Notes: generated by a model from the letters alone, not told the origin. Shown: positions 17,550 through 27,269, numbered from the stretch's first letter. The stretch: DNA of 60,630 bases from Nitriliruptoraceae bacterium (GCA_003563915.1 PWTE01000301.1:1-60630), one strand, 5' to 3'. Numbers and translations: made by a program.

Positions 17550-19181
17550 TCAGTTCCGAGGGGTCGGTGGGGGAGAGGGTTGCAGGGCCGGGCGGCCGGG
17601 GACGTCCAGGACGACCTGGGTGCCGCCCTGTTCGCTCGTGCCGATGCGCAGCTCGGCCTGGAGCCTCCGCGCACGTTCCTCCATGGAAGCGAGCCCGACA
17701 CCGGCGGTGCGATCAGCCGCCGCGGGTTCCAGGCCGATGCCGTCGTCCTCGATCCGGAGATGCAGCCCCCCGGAGCGACGATAGATCACCACCGCGATCT
17801 CACTGGCCTCGGCGTGCCGCAGGGCGTTGCTGACCGCCTCCTGGGCGACCCGGAAGGCCTCCTCGGTGCCGGTCGCGTCCATGGGTGGCTCGTCCAGGAC
17901 GATCAGGTCCAGCCGGGGGCCATGAGCGGTCCGTACCTCGCGGAGGTGGCGTTCCAGCCGCGCGCTCAGGGCGTCCTCACGGGCCAGCCGGAGCCCCGAG
18001 ATGGTGCGTCGTAGGTCCAGGAGTGCCGACTCCGCGACCTTCGCCAGGCGCTCGGCCTCGGCACGACTCTGCTCGTCGCGCATCGCGAGCAGCTCGAGCT
18101 CCATCCGCAGGTGGGCCAGGGACTGCGCCACGCCGTCGTGCAGGTCTGCGGCCAGCTGACGCCGCGCCGCGTCGACCGCGCGGGAGCGGGTGCCTTCGAA
18201 GAGTCGCGCGTTGTCGAGCGCCAGTGACGCGTCGTCGGCGATCGGTTGCAGGTCCTCGCGCAGAGAGGTGACACCGCTGGCGTCGTCGCACCCGACGAGC
18301 AGGACGTCGTCAGGGTCCGTCGGACCGCCCATCGGGATGACGACCCAGGCCGGCACGTCGCCGCACGCCACGTCCAGCGGGGGTGGGAACCGATCCGGCG
18401 GGAGGGTCGGGGTCTGACCGCCGATCACCTCGGCCAGGTCCTCCGCAGGCAGGTGGCTGGAGATGTCCAGGACGCGGCCGGTCCGGCCTGCCTGCCGGTA
18501 GCCCGTGCCTTCCTGGGACAGGAGCAGCGCCGCCGTGACCCCACGGAGGCTGCGCACCTCCGCCATGACGTTCGCGGCGACCGTCGACCGGTCCAGACCA
18601 CCGGGAACCTCGTCGGCGATGGCGCGGAGCGAGGACAGCAGCCGGTTGGCCTCCTGGAGGATGCGCCGGTCGCGCAGAGCACGGTCGTCCATGACCTCGG
18701 TGGCGGCGGCCGCCGTGACGCCCGCGAGGGGTGGCAACAGGATCATGGCCAGCCCTGCGGCGAAGCCGACCGCCAGCGGTTCCTCCGAGAAGGCGAGCGA
18801 GAACAGCAGCAGCGACCCCAGGATGCCGCCGGCAGCGAGTCCCGCCCAGAGCCCCTCGCGGGCCGCAGGGCCCGCGACCGCAACGAGGACGTAGGGCAGG
18901 TAGGGCGCCATGTCCTGACCGAGGAAGAGGATGACCCCAGCGGCGACCAGCAGGTCGGCGCCCTGCAGGAGGCGGTGCCGTGGGAGCAGCGCGGTCAGCA
19001 GCACGTAGGCCGCGAGGGCGGGGAACAGCGGCCCCACCGTGAGCAGATCCTGCCCGGGGAGGAGCAGGGGGATGACGGCGACGGCGACCAGTCGGGCCCA
19101 ACGCTCGAGGCCGAGCGCGACGATCCCGCGGATCAGCCACGGCCGCTGTCGCGGCTGACGGTCCCGGTCACGGCTGGGCAT
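17550..19181 (-). CDS. NarL-type sensor histidine kinase
   Basis: Protein of 543 residues. Five or six hydrophobic helices occupy ~20-185, followed by a GAF-like segment, a HisKA_3 dimerisation domain with H348 in D-L-H-D-G-V-A-Q-S and a HATPase domain with N in E-A-V-S-N-A-L-R-H-A and D-D-G-I-G-L. It autophosphorylates and passes phosphate to the downstream regulator. ATG 19181 has AGGGG six bases upstream. The membrane helices suggest sensing of an envelope or membrane signal. Confidence 0.94.
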   Translation of the reverse strand: MPSRDRDRQPRQRPWLIRGIVALGLERWARLVAVAVIPLLLPGQDLLTVGPLFPALAAYVLLTALLPRHRLLQGADLLVAAGVILFLGQDMAPYLPYVLVAVAGPAAREGLWAGLAAGGILGSLLLFSLAFSEEPLAVGFAAGLAMILLPPLAGVTAAAATEVMDDRALRDRRILQEANRLLSSLRAIADEVPGGLDRSTVAANVMAEVRSLRGVTAALLLSQEGTGYRQAGRTGRVLDISSHLPAEDLAEVIGGQTPTLPPDRFPPPLDVACGDVPAWVVIPMGGPTDPDDVLLVGCDDASGVTSLREDLQPIADDASLALDNARLFEGTRSRAVDAARRQLAADLHDGVAQSLAHLRMELELLAMRDEQSRAEAERLAKVAESALLDLRRTISGLRLAREDALSARLERHLREVRTAHGPRLDLIVLDEPPMDATGTEEAFRVAQEAVSNALRHAEASEIAVVIYRRSGGLHLRIEDDGIGLEPAAADRTAGVGLASMEERARRLQAELRIGTSEQGGTQVVLDVPGRPALQPSPPPTPRN

Positions 19182-19305
19182 CTGTGGCCCCTGGTCGTGT
19201 CCGGCCGCCCGCTGCCTCACCGTTGGTGCTCCCCGCGTCGTCGGCCGCGTCGGCCCGTGTACCGTCCCCGATGATACTGGCGGCCAGGTCCGGGAGGAGG
19301 GACGT

Positions 19306-20268
19306 GTGACGGCACCGGGGTACAACGGGAGGGCAGGCGGCGTGGTCGCGGCACGTCCCCCGGTGGCGCTCCCGGAGGTCCTGGCGCTGCGACCCGGGAG
19401 CATCGTCGCGCTGCGGCCCCTCACCTTCGCGGACACCCTGGACAGCATCGTGCTCGTGCTGCGCTGGTCGCTGGCACCGGTCGCCGTCGTGGTCTTCGCC
19501 GTGGTCTGGCCCGATCTGCTGATCCGCGAGGCGATCATGGCGCGACTGGCGCCCGTGCCGACCTCGTCGCTCGATCCGGACGCGCTGCTGCAGGCCTACG
19601 TCGCCGGTGCTCCGATCTGGGTGGCGAACATCCTCGTCGCCCTGTTCGTGAGTGCGGTGGTGAGCGGGGCGCTGGTCGCGTTGCTGGGCGCCCGCGACCG
19701 CGGGTCGGACGTCGGTGCGGGCGCCGCGTTGCTCTTCGGGGTGCGACGCTCCGGTGCGGTGCTGGGCGCGTCGCTCCTGGGACTCGGCTCCGTGGCGGTC
19801 GTGGCTCTGGTGACGGTGGTGTTCGCGACGCTGTTCGGGGTGCTGATCCCGATCGTGGGGTTCCTCGTCATGCTGCCCGTCCTGCTCGCGGTGCTGCTCC
19901 TGGGGTTCGCGATCAGCTACCTCGTCGTCCCGGTCGCGATCGAGGAGGGCCGCGGTCCGTGGAGCAGTTTCCTCCGGACGCTGGTGCTGCTACGACGTGG
20001 AGCCTGGCGGGTGCTGGCGACCACCGCCCTGGTCCTGCTCCTGCTGCTGACCATCGCCGGAGGGCTGCTCTTCCTGGGTGCCGTTCTGATGGACCTGCTC
20101 GGTACGGCAGGCTGGATCCTCGAGGCACTGGGAGGCGCACTCCTGGCAGCGATCGCGACCCCGCTCCTCGCGGCCACCGGGTTCGTCGTGCATCGTGATC
20201 TCCGCGTGCGCACCGAGGGGTACGACCTGATCGTCCGCATCGACGAACTCACCGGGGCAGCCCGTTGA
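19306..20268 (+). CDS. Multi-pass membrane protein (glycerophosphodiesterase-membrane-domain-like)
   Basis: Protein of 320 residues. The N-terminal L-R-P-L-T-F-A-D-T-L-D resembles proteins of the GPDP membrane-domain group, and there are about six long hydrophobic helices. No catalytic motif is visible. GTG 19306 has GGGAGGAGGG upstream and is the first gene of a membrane/MoxR cluster that runs to DUF58. The spacing to the next gene is one shared base (TGATG). It is likely a structural partner of the cluster. Confidence 0.75.
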   Translation: MTAPGYNGRAGGVVAARPPVALPEVLALRPGSIVALRPLTFADTLDSIVLVLRWSLAPVAVVVFAVVWPDLLIREAIMARLAPVPTSSLDPDALLQAYVAGAPIWVANILVALFVSAVVSGALVALLGARDRGSDVGAGAALLFGVRRSGAVLGASLLGLGSVAVVALVTVVFATLFGVLIPIVGFLVMLPVLLAVLLLGFAISYLVVPVAIEEGRGPWSSFLRTLVLLRRGAWRVLATTALVLLLLLTIAGGLLFLGAVLMDLLGTAGWILEALGGALLAAIATPLLAATGFVVHRDLRVRTEGYDLIVRIDELTGAAR

Positions 20269-20900
20269 TGTCGGCCGTCTCCACGCTCACCTCCCTCCGT
20301 CACGATCCCGACCAGGTGCGGGAGACCGCTCGGCGCATCCTGCAGGATGCGGCGTTCCGGGAGGCTGCTCCGTCGCCGGTACAGCGTGGCATCGAACGGG
20401 TGCTGGAGATGGTCGGAGACCTGATCGGTCGTGCACTGACGACCGTCGGCGCGAGCACGGTAACGGCCTGGGTCATCGTCGCACTCAGTGTCCTGCTCCT
20501 GCTCGCCGCGTTCTGGCGGTGGAGTCGGGGAGTACGCCTCGACGGCGCGGTCGCGGAGGAGCCAGCGGATACGGCCGGACGGACGAGCGGCGAGTGGACG
20601 CGGTCCTCGCGAGCCGCCGAGCAGGCCGGCGACCTGGATGTCGCCCTGCGGCACCGGTACCTCGCGATCGTCGCCGAACTGGAGGAGCGCGGCGTCATCG
20701 AGCCGGTGCCAGGGAGGACCATCCGCGAGTTGGATGCGGCACTGGCCGAGCAAGGTTCGCCGCTGGCAGCTCCGGTCGCAGATGTGGGCGTTCGCGTCGA
20801 CCGGGTCGCGTACGCGGGTTCGCGCGCACGTCCCGAGGACGTGGTCGCGGCCCGAGACGCGCACGCGGTGATCCAGAGCCCCGCGAGGACGCCGGCGTGA
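20268..20900 (+). CDS. DUF4129 domain membrane protein
   Basis: Protein of 210 residues. One transmembrane helix at ~68-86 (VTAWVIVALSVLLLLAAFW) separates an N-terminal helical part from a cytoplasmic C-terminal region with R-Y-L-A-I-V-A-E-L-E-E-R-G and T-I-R-E-L-D, the DUF4129 pattern. ATG 20268 (alternatively TTG 20265) is coupled to the previous stop. DUF4129 proteins occur with DUF4350, MoxR and DUF58 proteins in actinobacteria. The molecular role is unknown. Confidence 0.85.
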   Translation: MSAVSTLTSLRHDPDQVRETARRILQDAAFREAAPSPVQRGIERVLEMVGDLIGRALTTVGASTVTAWVIVALSVLLLLAAFWRWSRGVRLDGAVAEEPADTAGRTSGEWTRSSRAAEQAGDLDVALRHRYLAIVAELEERGVIEPVPGRTIRELDAALAEQGSPLAAPVADVGVRVDRVAYAGSRARPEDVVAARDAHAVIQSPARTPA

Positions 20901-22057
20901 CCGCACCAGCCACGTCATCGCCCACCGTCGGGCGCCGGACCGTGCCGGTGGTCGTCGCGGCACTCGTGCTCCTGGGCGTGGTCCTGGCGCTCGGCCCCAC
21001 CCGTACCGGCTTGCCCCTGGCCCCTGACGCGGCGGGGGACGACGGACTGCTGGGGCTGGTCCGCACGCTGGAGGACCTCGAGGTCGAGGTGGAGGTGACG
21101 ACCCGGCCGCCGGAGTCGGTGAGCACCCGCGCCTTCGTTCCCCTCGACGTCCTCCCGGAGCGGCGTCGTGACGAATGGCGGACGTGGGTGGCGTCGGGTG
21201 GCACCCTGGTGGTCGCCGACCCGTCGTCACGACTCCACGACGAGCAGGTCGTCGCGCCACCGTTCGGTGAACTCATGGCGGCGGTCGAACATCCCCCTGG
21301 TTGTGACCTCCTCCCGGCGGAGATCACCCGCATCCTCCACGACCGCTGGACCGGCTACCTGCCCCCGACGGACGTGAGCTGCTTCGACCTCGATGACGCG
21401 GCATGGCTGGTGGAGGTCCCGCGTGGTGACGGGCGCATGATCCTGCTGGGATCAGCAGCACCGTTCACCAACCGCTGGTTGGCCGAGGCAGACAACGCGG
21501 TGCTCGCCGCCACGCTGCTGGGACCGGAGGTGGGGGACACGCTGACCTTCGTCCCGCGCCCGTCGCCGGAGGAGGCGGACGTCACCCTGGTCGAGCTGGT
21601 GCCGGACGGCGTCTGGAGGCTCCTCGGCCTGGTGACCCTCGCGGTGGTCCTCGCCGTCGTCGCGCGCGCTCGGCGACTCGGACAGCCCGTCGAGGAGCGG
21701 CTTCCCCCGGTCGTGCCGTCAGCCGAGCTGGCTTCGTCCATCGCCGATCTCACACGCCGCGCGGGGGACCGGCAGGGTGCGGCTGCCCGCCTGCGAGCTC
21801 GGGCCCGGCACGACGTCGCCCACGCGCTCGGCCTGCCGCGCGGGACACCTCCCCAGGAGGTGCTGCGGCGCCTGGTGGCCACCGCACCCCTCGACGAGAC
21901 GATGGCACGACGCGCCTTGCTCGACGATCCGGTCGGCGACGACGACGAACTCATCGAGGTCGCCCGGAGCATCACGACGCTGCATGATCGCCTGGAGGGC
22001 CCCGTCCTCCCGGCCGACGATGGTGTCCCCCCAGGTACACCGACCTCGCCGAGATGA
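20897..22057 (+). CDS. DUF4350 domain membrane-anchored protein
   Basis: Protein of 386 residues. An N-terminal helix (~15-33) is followed by an extracytoplasmic GATase-like DUF4350 fold (STRAFVPLDVLPERRRDEW, then V-A-S-G-G-T-L-V-V-A-D-P-S-S). A second helix near ~244 (GLVTLAVVLAVVARA) leads to a helical cytoplasmic tail. GTG 20897 overlaps the DUF4129 stop as GTGA. It is expected to act with the MoxR ATPase and the DUF58 protein of the same operon. Confidence 0.85.
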   Translation: MTAPATSSPTVGRRTVPVVVAALVLLGVVLALGPTRTGLPLAPDAAGDDGLLGLVRTLEDLEVEVEVTTRPPESVSTRAFVPLDVLPERRRDEWRTWVASGGTLVVADPSSRLHDEQVVAPPFGELMAAVEHPPGCDLLPAEITRILHDRWTGYLPPTDVSCFDLDDAAWLVEVPRGDGRMILLGSAAPFTNRWLAEADNAVLAATLLGPEVGDTLTFVPRPSPEEADVTLVELVPDGVWRLLGLVTLAVVLAVVARARRLGQPVEERLPPVVPSAELASSIADLTRRAGDRQGAAARLRARARHDVAHALGLPRGTPPQEVLRRLVATAPLDETMARRALLDDPVGDDDELIEVARSITTLHDRLEGPVLPADDGVPPGTPTSPR

Positions 22058-22112
22058 CCGCCCGTACCGGATCCTCCTCGCTACCCCCCCCTGCCGTTCC
22101 TTGGAGCCTGCG

Positions 22113-23108
22113 ATGACCGACCTGCCCCCACCTTCCGTCCCGAGCCCCGCGCCGGAACGAGCTGAGGACGCCCGCCAAGCGCTCCACCGTGTCCGCGCGG
22201 CCATCGGCGAGGTCATCGTGGGCCAGGACGGCATCGTGACCGGGCTCTTGGCGGCGCTGCTGGTCCGTGGTCACGTGCTACTCGAAGGCGTGCCGGGGGT
22301 CGCCAAGACCCTGCTGGTGACCTCCCTGGCCCGCAGCCTGGACGTCGGTTCCACCCGCGTGCAGTTCACCCCCGACCTCATGCCGTCGGATGTCACCGGA
22401 CAGACGATCCTGGACCCTGACACCGGCGCCCTCCGGTTCCGTCAGGGCCCGGTCTTCACCAACCTGCTGATCGCCGATGAGATCAACCGCACCCCGCCGC
22501 GCACCCAGGCCGCCCTGCTGGAGGCCATGCAGGAACGACAGGTCTCGGTCGACGGTCAACCGCGGGAGCTGCCGACGCCGTTCCTGGTGGTGGCGACCCA
22601 GAACCCGATCGAGCACGAGGGCACCTACCCGCTCCCGGACGCCCAGTTGGACCGGTTCCTGTTCAAGCTCCAGGTGACCTATCCGGACCGTGCGCAGGAG
22701 CAGCGGATCCTGGACCAGCATCTCACCGGGGGGGACGCTGGCCCACGCCCGGATGCCCTCGAGCCCGTGGCGAGCCCAGAGGACCTGGAGGCAGCTCGCC
22801 GCGCGATCGCGGACGTGCGCCTCGAGGCTGCGGTGCGTGACTACATCGTCGATCTCGCGCGAGCGACACGCGAGACCCCGGCGATCGAACTCGGGGTGTC
22901 ACCCCGTGGTGCGGCCATGCTGCTGCACGCGGCACGCGCGTGGGCCTGGCTGGCCGGCCGCACGTACGTGACGCCGGACGAGGTGAAGGCGGTCGTCAAG
23001 CCCGTGCTACGCCACCGGGTACGCCTCCGCCCCGAGGTGGAGCTCGAGGGTGTGACCCCGGACAGCATCCTCGAGGGGGTCCTCGCGAACGTCCCCGTTC
23101 CGCGATGA
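22113..23108 (+). CDS. MoxR-family AAA+ ATPase
   Basis: Protein of 331 residues. Walker A G-V-P-G-V-A-K-T is at ~59-66, Walker B L-I-A-D-E-I-N-R at ~120, sensor 1 A-T-Q-N-P-I-E at ~154 and sensor 2 further on, with the AAA_3 and lid domains in order. MoxR ATPases act as chaperones that help mature or assemble partner complexes, often with a DUF58 protein carrying a VWA-like fold. TTGGAG lies upstream of ATG 22113. Its stop overlaps the DUF58 start by four bases. Confidence 0.95.
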   Translation: MTDLPPPSVPSPAPERAEDARQALHRVRAAIGEVIVGQDGIVTGLLAALLVRGHVLLEGVPGVAKTLLVTSLARSLDVGSTRVQFTPDLMPSDVTGQTILDPDTGALRFRQGPVFTNLLIADEINRTPPRTQAALLEAMQERQVSVDGQPRELPTPFLVVATQNPIEHEGTYPLPDAQLDRFLFKLQVTYPDRAQEQRILDQHLTGGDAGPRPDALEPVASPEDLEAARRAIADVRLEAAVRDYIVDLARATRETPAIELGVSPRGAAMLLHAARAWAWLAGRTYVTPDEVKAVVKPVLRHRVRLRPEVELEGVTPDSILEGVLANVPVPR

Positions 23109-24469
23109 GTCGACCCGAACCTGCCATCGCACCGGTACCGGGAAGCCGGGTGTGGTGGTCGGGCATGCTCCCGACACCCACCTACCGGGCCGCGATCGTG
23201 CTCGCTGTGGCCGCCGTGATCAGTGCACTCGGTCCCGCCGGGATCGGGTGGGTGGTGCCGGTCGCGGTCGTCGGCGTGCTGGTCGGTGTCGACGCGTTCC
23301 TCGCACCGGCCCCCTGGGCGGTGGCGGTCTCCCGTGAGCTCCCGGCCGTCCTGCCGCTGGACGGCGAGGGCACGGTCATCTGGCGGGTGCGTAACCCAAC
23401 GGAGCGGCCCCTGAAGGTCTGGCTGGCCGATGGGTTCGCCCCCTCGCTCGGAGCCACGCGACGCCGGTTCGCGCTGTCCCTCGCCGGACGCGGGCAACAG
23501 CGGGTGACGACCACGCTGCACCCACAGCGGAGGGGCACGTTCCTGCCGACGGAGCTCACCGTGCGGGTCGCCGGGCCACTCAACCTCGCGACCCGCCAGG
23601 CCGCGCGATCGCTTCCCGGTCGCATCGAGATCCACCCGCGCTTCCGGTCGCGGTCGGAAGCACTGCTGCGGATCCGTCGCGGACGGATCCTGGAACAGGG
23701 GCGCAGGGCGGCACGAGGTGCTGGCACCGGGACGGAGTTCGAAGCGCTCCGCGACTACGTGCAGGGCGACGAGTACCGTCACGTCGACTGGGCAGCGACC
23801 GCACGTGTGGGCCACCCGGTCGTGCGCACCTACCGGGTCGAACGCGATCAGACCGTGATCGTCCTGCTCGACCACGGGCGGTTGATGGCCGGCGCCGTCG
23901 ACGGTGTCCCGCGCCTGGACCACGCGATGGACGCCACACTGGCGCTGGCGACGGTCACGTCGGCGCTGGGTGACAGGATCGGACTGGTCGCCTACGGCAG
24001 CAGGGTCCACCGTGTCGTCGCACCGCGGCGGGACCGGGAGCAGCTGCGGCGGTTGTCGACGGAACTGCATGCCCTGCAGCCGGAACTGGCGGCGAGCGAT
24101 CACGACGCAGCGGTACGCGCGGTGCTCGCCCGTACGCGTCGGCGAGCTCTCGTCGTGCTGCTCACGGACCTGGCACCTGAGGCGTCGGAGGACACCCTGC
24201 TCCCGGTGTTGCCGTCACTGCTGCGCTACCACCGGGTCCTGGTAGCTGGCGTCCGCGACCCGGAGATCGGTGAGCGCATCGACGCCCGGGTTCACGACGT
24301 CGCCGACGTCTATCGCGCGGCCGGTGCCGCGACGATCGAGGATGCCCGGAGACGGGTGGTGCAGGGGATCCTGGCACTCGGGGCCGGTGTCGTCGACGCC
24401 GAACCTCGTGGCTTCGCAGCCGCCGTCGCGGACGCCTACCTCGAGACGAAGACGTCGGGCGGTTGGTGA
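23105..24469 (+). CDS. DUF58 domain protein (VWA-like)
   Basis: Protein of 454 residues. Two N-terminal hydrophobic helices (~25-60), a beta-rich middle region and the DUF58 core G-T-E-F-E-A-L-R-D-Y-V-Q-G-D-E-Y-R-H-V-D-W at ~210-230 are present, followed by a VWA-like fold with VLLDHGR. ATG 23105 overlaps the MoxR gene as ATGA. The 3' end overlaps the convergent spoIIM-like gene by 34 bases. It probably forms a membrane-linked complex with the MoxR ATPase. Confidence 0.93.
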   Translation: MSRPEPAIAPVPGSRVWWSGMLPTPTYRAAIVLAVAAVISALGPAGIGWVVPVAVVGVLVGVDAFLAPAPWAVAVSRELPAVLPLDGEGTVIWRVRNPTERPLKVWLADGFAPSLGATRRRFALSLAGRGQQRVTTTLHPQRRGTFLPTELTVRVAGPLNLATRQAARSLPGRIEIHPRFRSRSEALLRIRRGRILEQGRRAARGAGTGTEFEALRDYVQGDEYRHVDWAATARVGHPVVRTYRVERDQTVIVLLDHGRLMAGAVDGVPRLDHAMDATLALATVTSALGDRIGLVAYGSRVHRVVAPRRDREQLRRLSTELHALQPELAASDHDAAVRAVLARTRRRALVVLLTDLAPEASEDTLLPVLPSLLRYHRVLVAGVRDPEIGERIDARVHDVADVYRAAGAATIEDARRRVVQGILALGAGVVDAEPRGFAAAVADAYLETKTSGGW

Positions 24470-25473
24470 GGGGGTGCGGACCGTAGGAGCGGCAGTTCGT
24501 TCGGCGCTCCCGTGAGTCCACGTGCGGCCAGGGATCGCCCCGTCGCGATGACCCAGGTCGAGAGCGCGACCCACACCGCAGCGCCGGTACCGACCCGCAG
24601 GGACGTCGGCCACGGAGCTGGGGTGACGAACGCCTCGAGGACACCGGCGATCAGGAACACGACCACGAGGCCACCGACGATCACGATGCTCCTGCGTCCT
24701 TCGTCGCGCAGCGATGCCCGGCGGGTCCGGTCCCCGGGGGCGATCACGCTCCAGCCGAGGCGTAGGCCCGCGCCTCCCGCGACGAAGACGGCGGTGAGCT
24801 CCAACAGACCGTGGGGCAGTATCAGGCCCCAGAACGTGCCGGCATCACCGACGGCATGGAACAGTCCGCCCGCCAGTCCGACGTTGACGCCGTTGAGCAG
24901 CAGGATCGCGAGGGTGGGCACCCCGAACAGCACCCCGGAGCCCCAGGCCAGTGCGCCGACACCGGCGTTGTTGGTGAACACCCGTGCAGCGAAGGTGACG
25001 GCCGGCTCGGAGGAGTAGTACTCCACGAACTCGCGCTCGACGTAGGCCTGACGGACGTCGGCAGGCGCCGAGGCCTGCAGGGCGGACTCCGAGAACGTGA
25101 GCCAGGCCCCGACCGAGAGTGCCCCCACCACGAAGAGCGCGGCGCTGACCACGATGCCGATGCGGGCGTGCCACACCGCTGCGGGGAAGCTGACCATCAA
25201 CGCGTCCAGCAGCGTCCGCAACGACCGTGGCCGCGTGCCGTGGACCAGTGCGGAGGAGCGTGCCACCACCATCGAGAGGTAGGCGGTCAGGTCCTCGTCG
25301 TGGGCCATACCCCGTGCGGTCACCAGGTGGTTGGAGACACGTAGGTGCAGGCGGACGAGCTCGTCGAGTTCGTCCGACGACAGGCGACGCACATCACGGC
25401 CCGCACGACGCGTCAGGCCATCCAGTCGTTCCCAGATCGGCCGGTTGCGCTGGATGAAGCGGTCGATGTCCGT
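24436..25473 (-). CDS. Stage II sporulation protein M-like membrane protein
   Basis: SpoIIM/DUF95-type protein with about five membrane helices and an LIL-P-H-G-L-L-E-L-T-A motif near residue ~220. With the extended N-terminus it has 345 residues. The conserved family start D-I-D-R-F-I-Q-R-N-R-P-I-W is encoded, but the codon where the initiator belongs reads ACG (25473-25471) and an in-frame TAG lies only five codons further upstream. The first conventional start, GTG 25392, would remove 27 conserved residues. The cluster has no sporulation genes; this family is common in non-sporulating actinobacteria. Confidence 0.87.
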   Translation of the reverse strand, partial: TDIDRFIQRNRPIWERLDGLTRRAGRDVRRLSSDELDELVRLHLRVSNHLVTARGMAHDEDLTAYLSMVVARSSALVHGTRPRSLRTLLDALMVSFPAAVWHARIGIVVSAALFVVGALSVGAWLTFSESALQASAPADVRQAYVEREFVEYYSSEPAVTFAARVFTNNAGVGALAWGSGVLFGVPTLAILLLNGVNVGLAGGLFHAVGDAGTFWGLILPHGLLELTAVFVAGGAGLRLGWSVIAPGDRTRRASLRDEGRRSIVIVGGLVVVFLIAGVLEAFVTPAPWPTSLRVGTGAAVWVALSTWVIATGRSLAARGLTGAPNELPLLRSAPPHQPPDVFVSR

Positions 25474-25562
25474 GGTGGGTCCTGTCTACGCGGGAGCGGG
25501 ATGGTGGTCGGTGCGATGACGCGTGTACAGCTACCGTCTGTGCGATGAGCGGAGGGGTGACG

Positions 25563-26351
25563 ATGCGGCCAGAGGGTAGGGCGTCAACCTCTGCGGAGGC
25601 CGCCACGATCGGCCATGCCTGGATCACCCCCGATGCGGTGCCCCTGGATGTGGACATCGCGACCGTCGGATCGCGAGGTATCGCGTACCTGCTCGACCTC
25701 GCGATCGTGCTCACCGGCCTGCTGTTGCTCCAGCTGGCTCAGCTGCTGCTCGGAGGTGGCGGCTTCGTCCCTGGCTCGTTCGGTATCGCCATCCTCCTGA
25801 TCGCGGTGTTCGTGCTGCAGTTCGCCTACCCGATCGGCTTCGAGGTGCTGTGGCGCGGTCGGACACCGGGTAAGGCCGCCATGGGACTACGGGTCGTGAC
25901 CGTCGAGGGGTTGCCCGTCGGTTTCCGACACGCGGCGATCCGCGCGGTGGTCGGCATCCTCGACCTGCTGGGCTCCGGCGGACTGTTCGCGACCGTGAGC
26001 TCGTTCTCGTCGCGGCGGGGCCAACGACTCGGGGACCTGGCTGCCGGCACGATGGTGGTCCGCGAGCGGCGCGCGGTCACAGCACCGTCGCCGCTGGTTC
26101 ACCCGGCGCCACCGGGGTGGGAGGCGTACACGTCGCAGCTGGACGTCTCGGGGCTGCAGCGGGAGGACCGCGCGGCGGTACGCGAGGTGCTGCGACGCGC
26201 GGGCACGCTCCCGCCGGCCAGCCGGATCGGGGTCACCGAGCACCTGGCGTACCGACTCGTGCCGCGCGTGGTGCCCCCGCCGCCACCGACGTTGGATGCC
26301 GAGACCTGGCTGCGGTGTGTCGCCGCGCGGATCGCGGCGCGGAGGGGCTAG
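25563..26351 (+). CDS. RDD-family membrane protein
   Basis: Protein of 262 residues. The RDD domain has three hydrophobic segments (AYLLDLAIVLTGLLLLQL, then AILLIAVFVLQFAYPIGF), with R-G-R-T-P-G-K in between and R-L-G-D-L-A-A-G-T at ~157-165. The C-terminal ~95 residues are cytoplasmic with a Pro-rich run. I chose ATG 25563, with GGAGGGG six bases upstream, over ATG 25545. It is divergent from spoIIM, the usual partner in the MoxR cluster. The function is not established. Confidence 0.88.
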   Translation: MRPEGRASTSAEAATIGHAWITPDAVPLDVDIATVGSRGIAYLLDLAIVLTGLLLLQLAQLLLGGGGFVPGSFGIAILLIAVFVLQFAYPIGFEVLWRGRTPGKAAMGLRVVTVEGLPVGFRHAAIRAVVGILDLLGSGGLFATVSSFSSRRGQRLGDLAAGTMVVRERRAVTAPSPLVHPAPPGWEAYTSQLDVSGLQREDRAAVREVLRRAGTLPPASRIGVTEHLAYRLVPRVVPPPPPTLDAETWLRCVAARIAARRG

Positions 26352-26380
26352 CCGCGTCACCCGGGGGGCCGGGCCACGGC

Positions 26381-26386
26381 TAGCCT
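26381..26386 (+). promoter_or_regulatory. Candidate -10 box (TAGCCT) for the scpA operon
   Basis: TAGCCT 40 bases before scpA ATG, in a 75-base gap after the RDD gene. It would open the scpA-to-aroA operon. No clear -35. Confidence 0.4.
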
Positions 26387-26426
26387 GGGAGGTCGAGGTC
26401 GTCGCGCAACGACGTGCAGGGAGCTC

Positions 26427-27269
26427 ATGTCGTACAAGGTCCGGTTGGAGGTCTTCGAGGGCCCGTTCGACCTGCTCCTGCACCTCATCTCGCGGCGGCA
26501 GGTCGAGATCACCGAGGTCGATCTCGCGGACATCACCGGGGATTTCCTGGCGCACCTGAGCGACACCCTGGACGAGTTGGATCTGGAGACCGCGACGCGG
26601 TTCCTGGTGGTGGCGGCGACCCTCGTCGAGTTGAAGGCGTCGCGGCTGCTCCCGTCGGACGAACGGGAGGAGTACGAGGACCTCCTCGGTGACGCTCGTG
26701 ACCTGCTCTACGCGCGGCTGCTGGAGTACCGGGCGTACCGCGACGTCAGTCGGGTGTTGGCGCACCGCCTGGAGCATTTCGGGCACCGTTACCCACGTGA
26801 GGTCGCGCCGGAGCCGTGGATGCTGCGCCTGGTGCCCGAGACACCGCTACCGATCGACGCCAGGGGGCTGGCTGCTCTGGCGGCGGCTGCACTGGCTCCG
26901 CGTCCTGAGCCGGAGGTCGATCTCACCCACATCCGTCGCAGCTACCTCACGATCCGCGATGCCGCGCTGCAGGTCCTCGCGGCGATCCCGGAGCCGGGCG
27001 AGCGGGCGGCGTTCTCGCGGCTGGTTGCTGGACGCGGACGCGGTGACCGTGTCGTGCTGTTCCTCGCGCTGCTGGAGCTGTTCAAGCTGGGTCACGTCGA
27101 CCTGGACCAGCCCGATCTCCACGCGATGCTCGAGGTGGAGCGTTGCGGCGGTGGCCACGATCTCGACTCGCTGACCGAGGACGGTTTCGACGACGAGCCT
27201 CGCGACGGCGATGCTGATCCCGTCCCGGCCGGCGTCACCACCGATGACAGAGAGGGCTCACCGACATGA
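26427..27269 (+). CDS. scpA: Segregation and condensation protein A
   Basis: Kleisin subunit of the SMC-ScpAB condensin. The protein has 280 residues. The N-terminal signature V-R-L-E-V-F-E-G-P-F-D-L-L-L-H-L-I binds the SMC neck; the C-terminal winged-helix part (VVLFLALLELFKLGHVDLDQ) binds the SMC head. An acidic ~30-residue tail follows. ATG 26427 has CAGGGAG upstream. It overlaps scpB by four bases. Confidence 0.97.
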   Translation: MSYKVRLEVFEGPFDLLLHLISRRQVEITEVDLADITGDFLAHLSDTLDELDLETATRFLVVAATLVELKASRLLPSDEREEYEDLLGDARDLLYARLLEYRAYRDVSRVLAHRLEHFGHRYPREVAPEPWMLRLVPETPLPIDARGLAALAAAALAPRPEPEVDLTHIRRSYLTIRDAALQVLAAIPEPGERAAFSRLVAGRGRGDRVVLFLALLELFKLGHVDLDQPDLHAMLEVERCGGGHDLDSLTEDGFDDEPRDGDADPVPAGVTTDDREGSPT

